Of a stretch of 64,000 nucleotides of DNA, positions 37,357-46,000 are shown one piece after another. The notes beneath the pieces are model-generated. The model was not told the DNA's origin, did not search any database, and saw only the letters and a program-made list of their open reading frames with translations. Position numbers and translations under genes: made by a program. The stretch covers positions 62,001-126,000 of the forward strand of contig JAEPOO010000003.1 of NCBI GenBank assembly GCA_017642855.1, in the 5' to 3' direction. This stretch comes from Pseudomonadales bacterium (GTDB lineage: Bacteria; Pseudomonadota; Gammaproteobacteria; Pseudomonadales; Azotimanducaceae). Numbering within the stretch: position 1 is the first letter of the stretch; each line of letters opens with the position of its first letter.

Positions 37357-37804
37357 GGGCTGACACCTGCCATCGACGACGTTTGGGCTGACCACCCGGA
37401 TACTCTGTGGACAAGGCATCCGTGATACACAGTTCAAACAGTATTGATCTGACAGAAGGTCGGAAATTGCAGACTGACTCTGCAAGGGCTCGGACTTTTT
37501 CGTCTTCACACTTTACCGCGACGCCAGTGGTCTGAAACTCACCACTGCTACCGGAGCTGTCGCTCATCGCACAGTGCAGACAGAAATCAGGATTTTCAAT
37601 CAGGTCGCGAGTTCTGGGCGAACTTGGCTCAAGGAAAATGAACATACGACCCTCGCCGATAATCGGCGTCACAGGATGAGCACGTGGCCTGCCATCGCGA
37701 CGCATGGTCGCCAGATACGCAACCTTACCGTCCAGGCGCACCTGACCGAAAGCTGCCAATCTGACATCTTCCCGCTCAAGCTGACCCCAGTGCACCGCTT
37801 CCAT
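37340..37804 (-). CDS. pyridoxamine 5'-phosphate oxidase-like FMN-binding protein
   Basis: A split-barrel flavoprotein of 154 residues. The strands VAYLATMRRDGRPRAHPVTPI and GRMFIFLEPSSPRTRDLIENPDF are characteristic of the PNPOx-like superfamily. The chemistry varies (flavin or F420 reductases, haem degraders), so none is assigned. It is the first gene of the nitrile hydratase operon. Confidence 0.82.
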   Translation of the reverse strand: MEAVHWGQLEREDVRLAAFGQVRLDGKVAYLATMRRDGRPRAHPVTPIIGEGRMFIFLEPSSPRTRDLIENPDFCLHCAMSDSSGSSGEFQTTGVAVKCEDEKVRALAESVCNFRPSVRSILFELCITDALSTEYPGGQPKRRRWQVSALAESS

Positions 37805-37854
37805 TTTCTCGTTTATGACCTCTTAACAACGGACAACACCATAGCACGGTTCAT

Positions 37855-39279
37855 TCAGGACAGGATACTGCCGCCCTGAATTGTCGAGGACCCAGTAATC
37901 GTCACCGGTGGCTCGATACTCACCCCGATAATCCGGGCCACTTCTGAAAGCTCCTGGCGGTAGTTAACCCATCGTTTCTTTGAGCTCTTATAGATAGGTT
38001 TCCTGACCTGAAGGAAACTCGCGGTGCTGACTTTTCTGTCCGTTTTGTGGAAGTCGATACAATTTTGTTCGAACTCAAGCCCCATGAATTCGAGCAGCCT
38101 GCGAGTCTCTTCTTCCTGGTTTTCAACCAAGTCCTCGTAGCACACGGTGTAGATCTTTCCAGGGTAGATCGTTTCCCAGTGTTCCATCACCCGACGGTAG
38201 TCGTTGTAGAAGTGAGCAAGGGCGGTGAGGTCGAAGCTGTAGTCCTGTCCTTTAGTGAAATTCTGGAAGTAACAGGACAAACAGGTATCCAAGGGGTTTC
38301 TAACGGTATGAATGATCCTGGCATTCGGGAACATGGCATAGATCAGTCCCACGAATTGAAAATTCAGAGGGTGTTTGTCAATGTAACGACCAAAACCTCC
38401 ATCACCAGACAGCTGCTGCAGCCGCCGGAGGTAGGCATTTGCCAGGTTGGCATAATCATCTTTTCGCAATCCCGGCAGTGAGGCCGGGTAGGCCTGATCG
38501 AACTTCGAGAGCTGCTGCGTTTTTGCCGCAACAAATTTCATCTCATTCAGCTCACCGGCGCCAAACACCTCTGAGTGGCTCGATAGAATCTGCTCAACGA
38601 GCGTCGTGCCTGATCGAGGCATACCCACCACAAAAACAGGCGCTTCTGAATCGATACCAGAACCAGCATTTCTTTCAGCAAAGGAACGAGAGCAGTAGTA
38701 CAGTAGATTTTTGATGCTTTCTCTGAACGCATTAGTCTCGAAATTTCGATTCGCCAATCGATTGCCCGCCACATAGTGTCTGAATGCTTCACTGTGCTTA
38801 CCGATGTCGTCGAGAATCTTGCCCGCGGCAAAGTGAAAGTAGCTGCGGTTTGCGTCTTCCAGTTTGCCAGTTCGCAACTGTTCATCGACCTGTTTGATCA
38901 ACGGATCGTCTGTTTGAAATTTCACCATCTCAGCGAGCCCCTGATACGCTTCACCATAATCCGGCTTCAGGCGAATCGCTTCCCGGAATCTCGCTTCTGC
39001 TTCTTCCAGGCGACCTGTACGACGGTAGAGCCCCGCAATGTTGTGATGGAAGTGAGAAGCTGAAGGGAACAGACCAAGCGCCTGCTCCATCAGCTTTACG
39101 GCTTCCTCATCGTTTTCCTGCTCCATGCGAATCAGACCGAGCAGGTGCAGCGCGTCAGGCTGCTGGGCGTCTTTTTTCAGAATCTCGCGATAAATTTTTT
39201 CTGCTTCAGCGAAGTTGCCTTCGAGCTGGCGCTTCATTGCCCTGGATAGGGTCTCCTTGAGTTCTGTATCTACGGGCAT
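37855..39279 (-). CDS. TPR-containing sulfotransferase family protein
   Basis: A 474-residue fusion. The N-terminal 120 residues hold three to four TPR units (for instance LEEAEARFREAIRLKPDYGEAY). From about residue 214 a sulfotransferase domain begins with the PAPS 5'-phosphosulfate loop GMPRSGTTLVEQIL, followed by the usual HTVRNPLDTCLSCYFQNF segment for the 3'-phosphate. Substrates are unknown: tyrosine, glycans and lipids are all candidates in this bacterial family. The ATG overlaps the stop of the copper-chaperone gene by 10 nt. Confidence 0.92.
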   Translation of the reverse strand: MPVDTELKETLSRAMKRQLEGNFAEAEKIYREILKKDAQQPDALHLLGLIRMEQENDEEAVKLMEQALGLFPSASHFHHNIAGLYRRTGRLEEAEARFREAIRLKPDYGEAYQGLAEMVKFQTDDPLIKQVDEQLRTGKLEDANRSYFHFAAGKILDDIGKHSEAFRHYVAGNRLANRNFETNAFRESIKNLLYYCSRSFAERNAGSGIDSEAPVFVVGMPRSGTTLVEQILSSHSEVFGAGELNEMKFVAAKTQQLSKFDQAYPASLPGLRKDDYANLANAYLRRLQQLSGDGGFGRYIDKHPLNFQFVGLIYAMFPNARIIHTVRNPLDTCLSCYFQNFTKGQDYSFDLTALAHFYNDYRRVMEHWETIYPGKIYTVCYEDLVENQEEETRRLLEFMGLEFEQNCIDFHKTDRKVSTASFLQVRKPIYKSSKKRWVNYRQELSEVARIIGVSIEPPVTITGSSTIQGGSILS

Positions 39280-39722
39280 GACTGTCCAGCAGAATCAGGC
39301 TTTTTGGATTGACCAAAGCGCCCGGTCACCAACGAATGGGAGGAGCTGCCGTCATCCCACTTCAGCGTCACATCATAGCGACAGCCTCGCTCAAGCGGTG
39401 CGTTCAGACCCATCAACATGATGTGTAAGCCACCAGGCTCGAGCGTGATCGATTCTCCTGGCGCAAGTTCAACACTCGAGTGAACCATGCGCATCATGCC
39501 GTCGCGCACCACCGTGCGATGAACCATCGCGTGACCGGCGAGATCAAAACCAACATCCTTGAGCACAATCGCCTGATCACCATGATTGTGGATCTCGCCG
39601 TATATCGCTCCCGTGGTAGCACCTGGCGCCGTCGCCCTGGCCCACGCGTCAAATTGGACCGCCAGATCACCAAATGCGAACGATGGGAGCAGCAGAAACA
39701 ACAGGATAATAGAACGATACAT
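39270..39722 (-). CDS. PCu(A)C-type periplasmic copper chaperone
   Basis: A 150-residue exported protein with a signal peptide ending near SFAFG. The copper-binding pattern is His68, ten residues, Met79, twenty residues, His100-x-Met102 (GGLHIMLMGL), close to the PCuAC consensus. Such proteins deliver Cu(I) to the CuA centre of cytochrome oxidase. No sco or cox genes are nearby, and the coupling by a 10-nt overlap to a sulfotransferase gene is unexpected. Confidence 0.92.
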   Translation of the reverse strand: MYRSIILLFLLLPSFAFGDLAVQFDAWARATAPGATTGAIYGEIHNHGDQAIVLKDVGFDLAGHAMVHRTVVRDGMMRMVHSSVELAPGESITLEPGGLHIMLMGLNAPLERGCRYDVTLKWDDGSSSHSLVTGRFGQSKKPDSAGQSCP

Positions 39723-39780
39723 AGCGGTGCCAAAAAGCCGAAAGTATACCTGAGCCAGACGTTGCGGGTATTCTAGCCGG

Positions 39781-41262
39781 ATGAACGTTTACAGTCTGTT
39801 TCACGAACGCACAGCCAATGCCGGCACCTTCCTGCTTTCTCCGAATCTGCAGGAGATCAGCAGCTATGCTGATCTACATGACTATGCAGGACAGCTTGCA
39901 GCCGGCATCGAGGCAATCGGCGTCAAACCCGGTGACCGCGTCATCGCGCAAGTGGATAAAACCCCGCAAGCGCTTTATCTCTATTTCGCCTGCCTCAGGA
40001 TCGGGGCTATTTACCTGCCACTTAACACCGCTTATCAAGAAGATGAGCTCGCTTTCTTCGTCAATGACGCCTCACCAAAACTCATCGTCAGTGATCCCTC
40101 CCGGGCATCCTTTTTTCAACAACTCAGCGGTGACCACGAGGTTTTGACACTCGACGCTGAGGGGGAAGGATCACTGATTCAGGCCTGTCTGTTGACTAAA
40201 TCTGCAGACATCTGCGAGCGGGCTGACAACGATATCGCCGTCATTCTGTACACTTCAGGCACGACCGGGCGCCCCAAGGGTGCCATGGTCACCCATGGCA
40301 ATCTGGCAGCCAACGGTCTCACCCTGCTGGAAGCGTGGCAATGGCAGGCTGGTGATGTCATGCTGCACGCGCTGCCCATCTTCCATATTCACGGTCTCTT
40401 CGTTGCCACCCATCTGCCGGTGCTGAATGGCAGCCCGATTATCCTGTTACCCGCCTTCGATCCAAACCACGTCGCCGATCTCTTACCACACGCTACGGTT
40501 TACATGGGCGTACCCACGAACTACACCCGGCTGCTGGATTCCGGACGCCTGAATAAAGAAACCTGTCGCAACATGCGGCTTTTCACTTCGGGCTCCGCAC
40601 CTCTACTACCACAGACTTTCACTGAATTCGCAGACACCACCGGATTTGAAATCGTAGAGCGTTACGGCATGACAGAAACCGGCATGAACACCAGTAACCC
40701 AATTCATGGCGTGCGCAAACCCGGAACCGTCGGTCCGCCGCTTAGCGGCGTGAGTGCCCGAGTTGTCGATGATCATGGAACGCCCGCAGAAACAGGCACG
40801 CCCGGAAATCTCGAAGTCAAAGGCACCAACGTGTTCAAGGGCTATTGGCAGTTGCCTGAAAAGACTGAAGAAGAGTTCACCGAGGATGGATTCTTCAAAA
40901 CCGGTGACATCGCAACCAAAGACGACGACGGATACATCGCGATCGTCGGCCGAAACAAGGACATGATTATTTCGGGGGGACTCAACGTCTACCCGAAAGA
41001 GATTGAGACTGTCATCGATAGACTACCGGGTGTTTTGGAATCTGCGGTCATTGGCCTGCCTCATAGTGACTTTGGTGAGGGCGTTTGCGCTGTCATTGTT
41101 GCCGAAGAAGGCGCAGAACTGGACGAACAGGTCCTCACTGAGGAACTTAAATCCCGCCTGGCAAACTTCAAAGTCCCCAAGTGGATCCATGTTCTGCCCT
41201 CGTTGCCCAGAAACACGATGGGCAAGGTACAGAAGAATGTATTGCGAGAGATGTTCGGCTAA
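39781..41262 (+). CDS. AMP-forming acyl-CoA synthetase, MatB (malonyl-CoA synthetase)-like
   Basis: An ANL-superfamily ligase of 493 residues. The P-loop ILYTSGTTGRPKGAMVTH lies near 155-172. The A5 region YGMTETGMN, the hinge GDIATKDDDGYIAIVGR-K, and the catalytic lysine near the end (PRNTMGKVQK) are present. The overall length and segments such as LPIFHIHGLFVATHLPVL are those of malonyl-CoA synthetases (MatB), so malonate is the best guess; methylmalonate or another short acid is possible. It is divergent from the PCuAC gene, and purN starts 32 nt later. Confidence 0.88.
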   Translation: MNVYSLFHERTANAGTFLLSPNLQEISSYADLHDYAGQLAAGIEAIGVKPGDRVIAQVDKTPQALYLYFACLRIGAIYLPLNTAYQEDELAFFVNDASPKLIVSDPSRASFFQQLSGDHEVLTLDAEGEGSLIQACLLTKSADICERADNDIAVILYTSGTTGRPKGAMVTHGNLAANGLTLLEAWQWQAGDVMLHALPIFHIHGLFVATHLPVLNGSPIILLPAFDPNHVADLLPHATVYMGVPTNYTRLLDSGRLNKETCRNMRLFTSGSAPLLPQTFTEFADTTGFEIVERYGMTETGMNTSNPIHGVRKPGTVGPPLSGVSARVVDDHGTPAETGTPGNLEVKGTNVFKGYWQLPEKTEEEFTEDGFFKTGDIATKDDDGYIAIVGRNKDMIISGGLNVYPKEIETVIDRLPGVLESAVIGLPHSDFGEGVCAVIVAEEGAELDEQVLTEELKSRLANFKVPKWIHVLPSLPRNTMGKVQKNVLREMFG

Positions 41263-41294
41263 AATACAACTTTAGAACACCTCGACACCCTGCC

Positions 41295-41882
41295 ATGCTC
41301 AAGATCGGCGTTCTGGCCTCCCACACGGGCACCAACTTCCAGGCTATCGCCGACGCCTGTCAGCAGGGTGATCTGAACGCCTCCCTGGCGCTCCTGATCT
41401 GCAACAACTCTTCTGCCGTGGTGATGGAACGAGCTTCTCGCGCTGGCATCCCAGCTCGACACATGTCATCAGCGACCCATCCTGACAATCTGGATCAGGC
41501 GATCTGCGATGCACTCATCCAAGCAAATACCCAGTTGGTCGTGCTGGCTGGTTACATGAAAAAACTTGGTCCCGCTGTGTTGAACGAATTCGAAGATCGC
41601 ATCATCAACGTGCACCCGTCACTGCTACCCAAGCACGGTGGCGAAGGTTTCTACGGTGCTCGCGTTCATCAGGCGGTGCTGGATGCCGGCGAACCTGAAA
41701 CCGGTGCTACGGTGCACCTCGTCAACGCGGAATATGACCGGGGTGACACCCTGCTGCAGGAAAAGATCTCCGTTAAAGCATCAGACACAGCCGAGTCTCT
41801 TGCAGACAGACTCCGACCCATCGAACATCAACTATTGATCAACGCCATCAAAAATTTCTCCGAGGAAATTTCCAATGAGTAG
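41295..41882 (+). CDS. purN: phosphoribosylglycinamide formyltransferase
   Basis: The folate-dependent GAR transformylase of purine synthesis, 195 residues. The start MLKIGVLASHTGTNFQAI, the formyl-folate loop INVHPSLLPKHGG with the catalytic His, and the Asp region EYDRGDTLLQ are conserved. ATG 41295 gives a normal N-terminus; the frame open to 41181 runs inside the preceding gene. The stop overlaps the PRPP synthetase start by 8 nt, which joins a PRPP maker to a purine enzyme. purM, its common partner, is not adjacent. Confidence 0.95.
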   Translation: MLKIGVLASHTGTNFQAIADACQQGDLNASLALLICNNSSAVVMERASRAGIPARHMSSATHPDNLDQAICDALIQANTQLVVLAGYMKKLGPAVLNEFEDRIINVHPSLLPKHGGEGFYGARVHQAVLDAGEPETGATVHLVNAEYDRGDTLLQEKISVKASDTAESLADRLRPIEHQLLINAIKNFSEEISNE

Positions 41883-42897
41883 ACCAAAGAAAAATCCACG
41901 TGCACCGGTTGCCTTGATGAGCTGCGAATCCGGACGTCGATTTGCAGAAGTGGTTGCGGGTCATATGGGGACAAAACTGGTGCCGAGTGAAGAGACCTGG
42001 TTTGCCTGCGGAGAAGGGAAATTTGAGATCGGCGCAAACGTTCGGGGCCACGACGTTTATATTTTTCAGTCCGCAGCCGGCCCGCAGGACGACCACAGCG
42101 TTTATGACAGGTTTATCATGTTGCTGCATGCTATCGAAGCGGCAGCGCTTTCCGATGCCCAATACATTACCGCTGTTGTGCCTTACTACCCCGGTGCTCG
42201 CCAGGACAAACGAAAAGGTCGAACCCGGGAAGGCATCAGTGCAGGCCTCTTCGCGCGCCTGATGCAAAGTGCCGGCGTGGATCGAGTCATGACCGTCGAA
42301 ATCCACAATGACTCTATTGCAGGGATGTTCACGCCTTCCATGGCGCACCTCGAAAACGTCTTTCTCACACGGCAACTGGTGTCCTGGCTTAAAGACCAGA
42401 ATCTCAGGGGTGACGTCGTGGTGTCGCCAGACGTCGGTTACCTGGAGAGAGCTCGCGCTTACGCGGAGGAGCTCTCCGCGGATCTTGCCGCCCTGTCGAA
42501 AGAGAGAGATTACTCACAACCCAACCAGGTCTTCAGATCCACACTCATTGGCGAGGTAAAGGGCAGAGACGTTCTTCTGGTGGACGATATCGTCGATACT
42601 GCAGGTTCGGTTGTGTCCGCAGTCGATGAATTGAAGAAACAGGGCGCCAACAATATCAACGTCGCCTGTGTACACCCACTGATGAATGGACCCGCATGGG
42701 AACGGATGGCAGAGATATCAGTGCGGGCTGAGAAGGAAGGCTGGCGCTTCAATATGGTCGGCACCAGCGTGATCGATCATCAGGAGACACCAGACTGGTA
42801 CCACATCTTTCCGATCGAAAGCCTGATCGCTGAAATTCTCGAGAAAATTAACCTGAGAGGCAGTGTGACCGGCGTCCAAAACGCCTTGAAGGGGTGA
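41875..42897 (+). CDS. divergent ribose-phosphate pyrophosphokinase
   Basis: Makes PRPP from ribose 5-phosphate and ATP. Hallmarks are present in altered form: the ATP-region FACGEGKFEIG, the flexible loop PYYPGARQDKRKGR, and the PRPP-binding loop VLLVDDIVDTAGSVVSA. Where usual enzymes have DLHA the sequence is EIHN, and the protein is longer (340 residues) with an extended C-terminal half. The closeness to purN suggests supply of PRPP for purines. Either it is the cell's main Prs or a second, specialised form; only the whole genome can tell. Confidence 0.85.
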   Translation: MSRPKKNPRAPVALMSCESGRRFAEVVAGHMGTKLVPSEETWFACGEGKFEIGANVRGHDVYIFQSAAGPQDDHSVYDRFIMLLHAIEAAALSDAQYITAVVPYYPGARQDKRKGRTREGISAGLFARLMQSAGVDRVMTVEIHNDSIAGMFTPSMAHLENVFLTRQLVSWLKDQNLRGDVVVSPDVGYLERARAYAEELSADLAALSKERDYSQPNQVFRSTLIGEVKGRDVLLVDDIVDTAGSVVSAVDELKKQGANNINVACVHPLMNGPAWERMAEISVRAEKEGWRFNMVGTSVIDHQETPDWYHIFPIESLIAEILEKINLRGSVTGVQNALKG

Positions 42898-42914
42898 GCC
42901 GCTTCCTCTATCCT
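42886..42914 (+). promoter_or_regulatory. putative sigma-70 promoter of ileS leader
   Basis: TTGAAG (42886-42891) and TATCCT (42909-42914) are separated by 17 nt. The -35 element overlaps the end of the PRPP synthetase gene. The -10 element ends 7 nt before the GTG of the leader peptide, so transcription would start at about 42921-42922, that is at the first codon. This is the only promoter-like pair I see between the two genes, and the -10 match is moderate. Confidence 0.45.
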
Positions 42915-42921
42915 CTCCCCC

Positions 42922-42999
42922 GTGAAAAATCTGACTCAACCATTGAACATTGCGATCATCCGCATAATTATCATTATTCGGCAACGAATGGTGGGTTAA
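42922..42999 (+). CDS. isoleucine-rich leader peptide of ileS attenuator
   Basis: A 25-codon frame from GTG 42922 to TAA 42997-42999. Codons 10 to 20 read I-A-I-I-R-I-I-I-I-I-R, that is eight Ile in eleven codons, using ATT, ATC and one ATA. Ile is the amino acid loaded by the enzyme encoded downstream, as expected of an attenuation leader peptide. No Shine-Dalgarno is present: the bases before the GTG are pyrimidines (CTCTCCCCC). The promoter position suggests a leaderless start. The stop codon falls at the edge of the antiterminator sequence. The peptide itself probably has no other role. Confidence 0.8.
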   Translation: MKNLTQPLNIAIIRIIIIIRQRMVG

Positions 43000-43044
43000 A
43001 GCGCGCAGATCGCAAAAAAACCCGCCAGAGGCGGGTTTTTTTTT
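42939..43044 (+). promoter_or_regulatory. ileS transcription attenuator (alternative RNA hairpins)
   Basis: Three exclusive pairings can be drawn. Pause-like stem 1:2 joins ACCATT (42939-42944) and AATGGT (42987-42992). Antiterminator 2:3 joins TGGTGGGTT (42989-42997) and AACCCGCCA (43019-43027), nine pairs with one G-U. Terminator 3:4 is CCCGCC with GGCGGG. A ribosome held at the Ile codons (42949-42978) would leave segment 2 free to form 2:3 and let transcription pass. A ribosome that reaches the stop at 42997 covers segment 2 and lets the terminator form. This is the logic known from ilv, his, trp and pheST leaders. Confidence 0.8.
43014..43044 (+). terminator. intrinsic terminator inside ileS leader (attenuator)
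   Basis: CCCGCC (43021-43026), loop AGA, GGCGGG (43030-43035), then nine T (43036-43044), with seven A before the 5' arm that can extend the stem. It is the strongest intrinsic terminator of the window. Only 19 nt separate it from the ileS ATG, too few for a promoter, so ileS must be transcribed through it. Confidence 0.92.
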
Positions 43045-43063
43045 GCCTGTAACAGGAATAACG

Positions 43064-46000
43064 ATGAGCGACACAACCAATCCAACCAGCGAAGGCTTCA
43101 GCTTTGTTGATGCAGAGCACCGCGTGCTCGACTTCTGGCAAAAAGAGAAAGTGTTCCAGCAGTCTCTGGCAAACACTGAAGACGGCGAGCCTTACATCTT
43201 CTACGATGGCCCGCCTTTCGCAACAGGGCTGCCACATCACGGTCACTTGGTGGGCTCAATCCTGAAAGATGCCGTGCCTCGCTACTGGACGATGAAAGGT
43301 CGGTACGTCCAAAGACGTTTCGGCTGGGACTGCCACGGACTACCCATCGAACACGAGATTGATAAATCGCTTGGCATGTCATCCCTTGAAGCCGTCGATA
43401 AGCTCGGCGTCAAGGGCTACAACGATGAGTGCCGCGGTATCGTTCAGCGGTACACCGCCGAGTGGGAAAAAACCATTAATCGTATCGGCCGCTGGGTAGA
43501 CTTCGACAACGACTATAAGACCATGGAACCCTGGTACATGGAATCCGTGTGGTGGGTCGTCAGTCAGTTGTGGGAGAAAGACCTGATCTATCGGGGTGAA
43601 AAGGTGGTGCCCTTCTCCACCGCCCTCGGCACGGTGCTTTCGAATTTTGAAGCTGGCTCCAACTACAAAGATGTTCAGGATCCTGCCGTCACGGTGTTGT
43701 TCAAATTCCAGGGCGAGGATCGCTATATTGCCGCCTGGACGACAACGCCCTGGACATTACCTTCAAATCTCGCGCTTTGTGTCGGACACGACATCGACTA
43801 TATCGAGGTAAAAGACCGCGACGGCGGTCAAACCATTGTCATTGCAGAAGCGAGGCTCGAATACATCAGCAAGACGCGTGATGTGGAAGTTGTTGGTCAT
43901 CTGAAAGGTTCAGATCTGGTCGGCAAACGATACGAGCCGATGTTTCCTTACTTCTCACAATATGCGGAAGAAGGCGCGTTTGTCGTGCTCGAAGATGACT
44001 ATGTCACCACAGACAGCGGTACCGGCATTGTTCACCAGGCGCCCGCATTCGGTGAAGATGACTTTCGAGTTCTAAAAGCGGCGGGTATCACGGCGACCCC
44101 TTGTCCAGTAGATATGGCCGGGCAATTTACCCCGGAAGTCAGTGACTTTGCCGGGCAGCATGTCAAAGAGGCGGACAAGGACATCATTCGGCGCCTGAAA
44201 GATTCCGGCGAACTCTATATCCAGGACGTCATCGATCACAGTTATCCTTTCTGCCCGAGAAGCGACACACCAATCATCTATCGAACCATCGACAGCTGGT
44301 ACGTCAAGGTCGAGCAGATGCGTGATGACCTGCTCGCTTCAAACGCCCAAATCAACTGGGTACCCGGTCACATCAAAGGTGGCCGAATGGGCAACTGGCT
44401 CGAGGGTGCCATCGACTGGGCAATCTCCAGAAATCGTTACTGGGGAACGCCGCTTCCGATATGGATCAACGACGAAACAGGCAGCCAGAAATGTATCGGT
44501 TCTCGTAAAGCCCTGGAGGAATTAACCGGCGTTGAGCTCGACGACCTACATCGGGAAAACGTAGACCCGCTGACGTTCACGATAGAGGGAGAACCGGGCA
44601 CTTACCGACGTATCACCGAAGTGTTGGATTGTTGGTTCGAATCCGGATCAATGCCCTACGCGCAGTTGCACTATCCGTTTGAAAACCAGTCCATGTTCGA
44701 ACGTGGATTCCCTGCAGAGTTTATCGCAGAAGGTCTCGACCAGACCCGCGGCTGGTTCTACACCTTGATCGTTCTTGGCACCGCACTTTACGGCACACAT
44801 CCATTCAAGAATGTGATCGTAAACGGCATCGTCATGGCTGAAGACGGCAAGAAGATGTCGAAGAGCCTGCGTAACTATTCGCCGCCGGACGAACTGATGG
44901 AAACCTATGGCGCCGATGCTCTGCGTCTGTATCTCATCAACTCTGGCCTGGTTAAAGCCGAGGAACAACGGTTTGCGGACAGCGGCGTCAAAGACATGGT
45001 CCGCCGTGCTCTGTTGCCATGGCTGAACGCCTTCAAGTTTTTAAACACCTACACAGAAATCGATAACTGGAAACCAGACAGCCGTCGTTCGGAATCAAAA
45101 AACATCATGGATCAATGGATCCTCTCCAGGCTTGAGTCACTGAAAGCAAACATCGCAGAAGAGATGGAAAACTATCGCCTCTACAACGTGGTTCCGGCGC
45201 TCTTCGACTTCATCGAAGATCTGACAAACTGGTATATCCGACTGAATCGACCAAGATTTTGGGCTGAAGGCAAAGATGACGACAAACTGTGCGCATACCA
45301 GACTCTATACACCACGCTCTATGAGCTGAGTCTTTCCATGGCGCCGTTTGCGCCCTTCCTGTCGGAAACGATATATCAGGCACTGCGCGAATATGGTGGC
45401 GAGGACATGCAGGAGTCCGTGCATCTCTGCAGTTATCCCGAAGCGAACCAGTCTCGAATCAAACCTTTGTTGGAACAGGCGGTGACCAGGATGCAGCACA
45501 TCATTCTCTTGGGCCGTCAGAAACGTAATCAGGAGAAGGTCAAAACCAAGATGCCGGTTGCGTCACTCACCATCGTTCACAGGGATACTGAACTGCTGGA
45601 TGAAATTGCTCGCCTGGAGGACTACATTCGGGAGGAGTTAAACGCAAAGAGCGTCGAGTATTCAACCGATGAAAAAAAGTACATTCACCTGTACGCAAAA
45701 CCAAACTCTCCGGTTCTAGGCAAACGCCTCGGCAAACAATTCAAAGCGTTCAAGCAACAGATCGAGGCGCTCAGCAGTGAGCGCATCGATCAGCTGCAGG
45801 AAGAAAGCAGCATCACTCTTGGTGACGAATCGTTCAGCATCGATGACATTCTGATCTTCCGAGAAGCGATGGAAGGGACCAACGCAGTGTCCGATCGCTT
45901 TATCTCAATAGACATGGACTGTACGTTAAATGAGGCATTGATTCTTGAGGGGCTTGCACGAGAGATCGTGAACCGGATACAGAAATCACGTAAAGACTCT

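Noticed and set aside
37357..37509. Longer N-terminus for the GPH transporter
   Set aside because: It would overlap the upstream flavoprotein gene by up to 170 nt, and the transporter fold begins only near the TTG at 37356.
43014..43044. Simple terminator of the PRPP synthetase gene
   Set aside because: It lies 117 nt after that gene's stop and only 19 nt before the ileS start, leaving no room for an ileS promoter, so it must act within the ileS transcript, though it may also stop read-through from upstream.
42898..43063. T-box riboswitch in front of ileS
   Set aside because: The leader is too short and shows no T-box sequence or specifier stem; the Ile-rich frame with overlapping hairpins explains the layout better.
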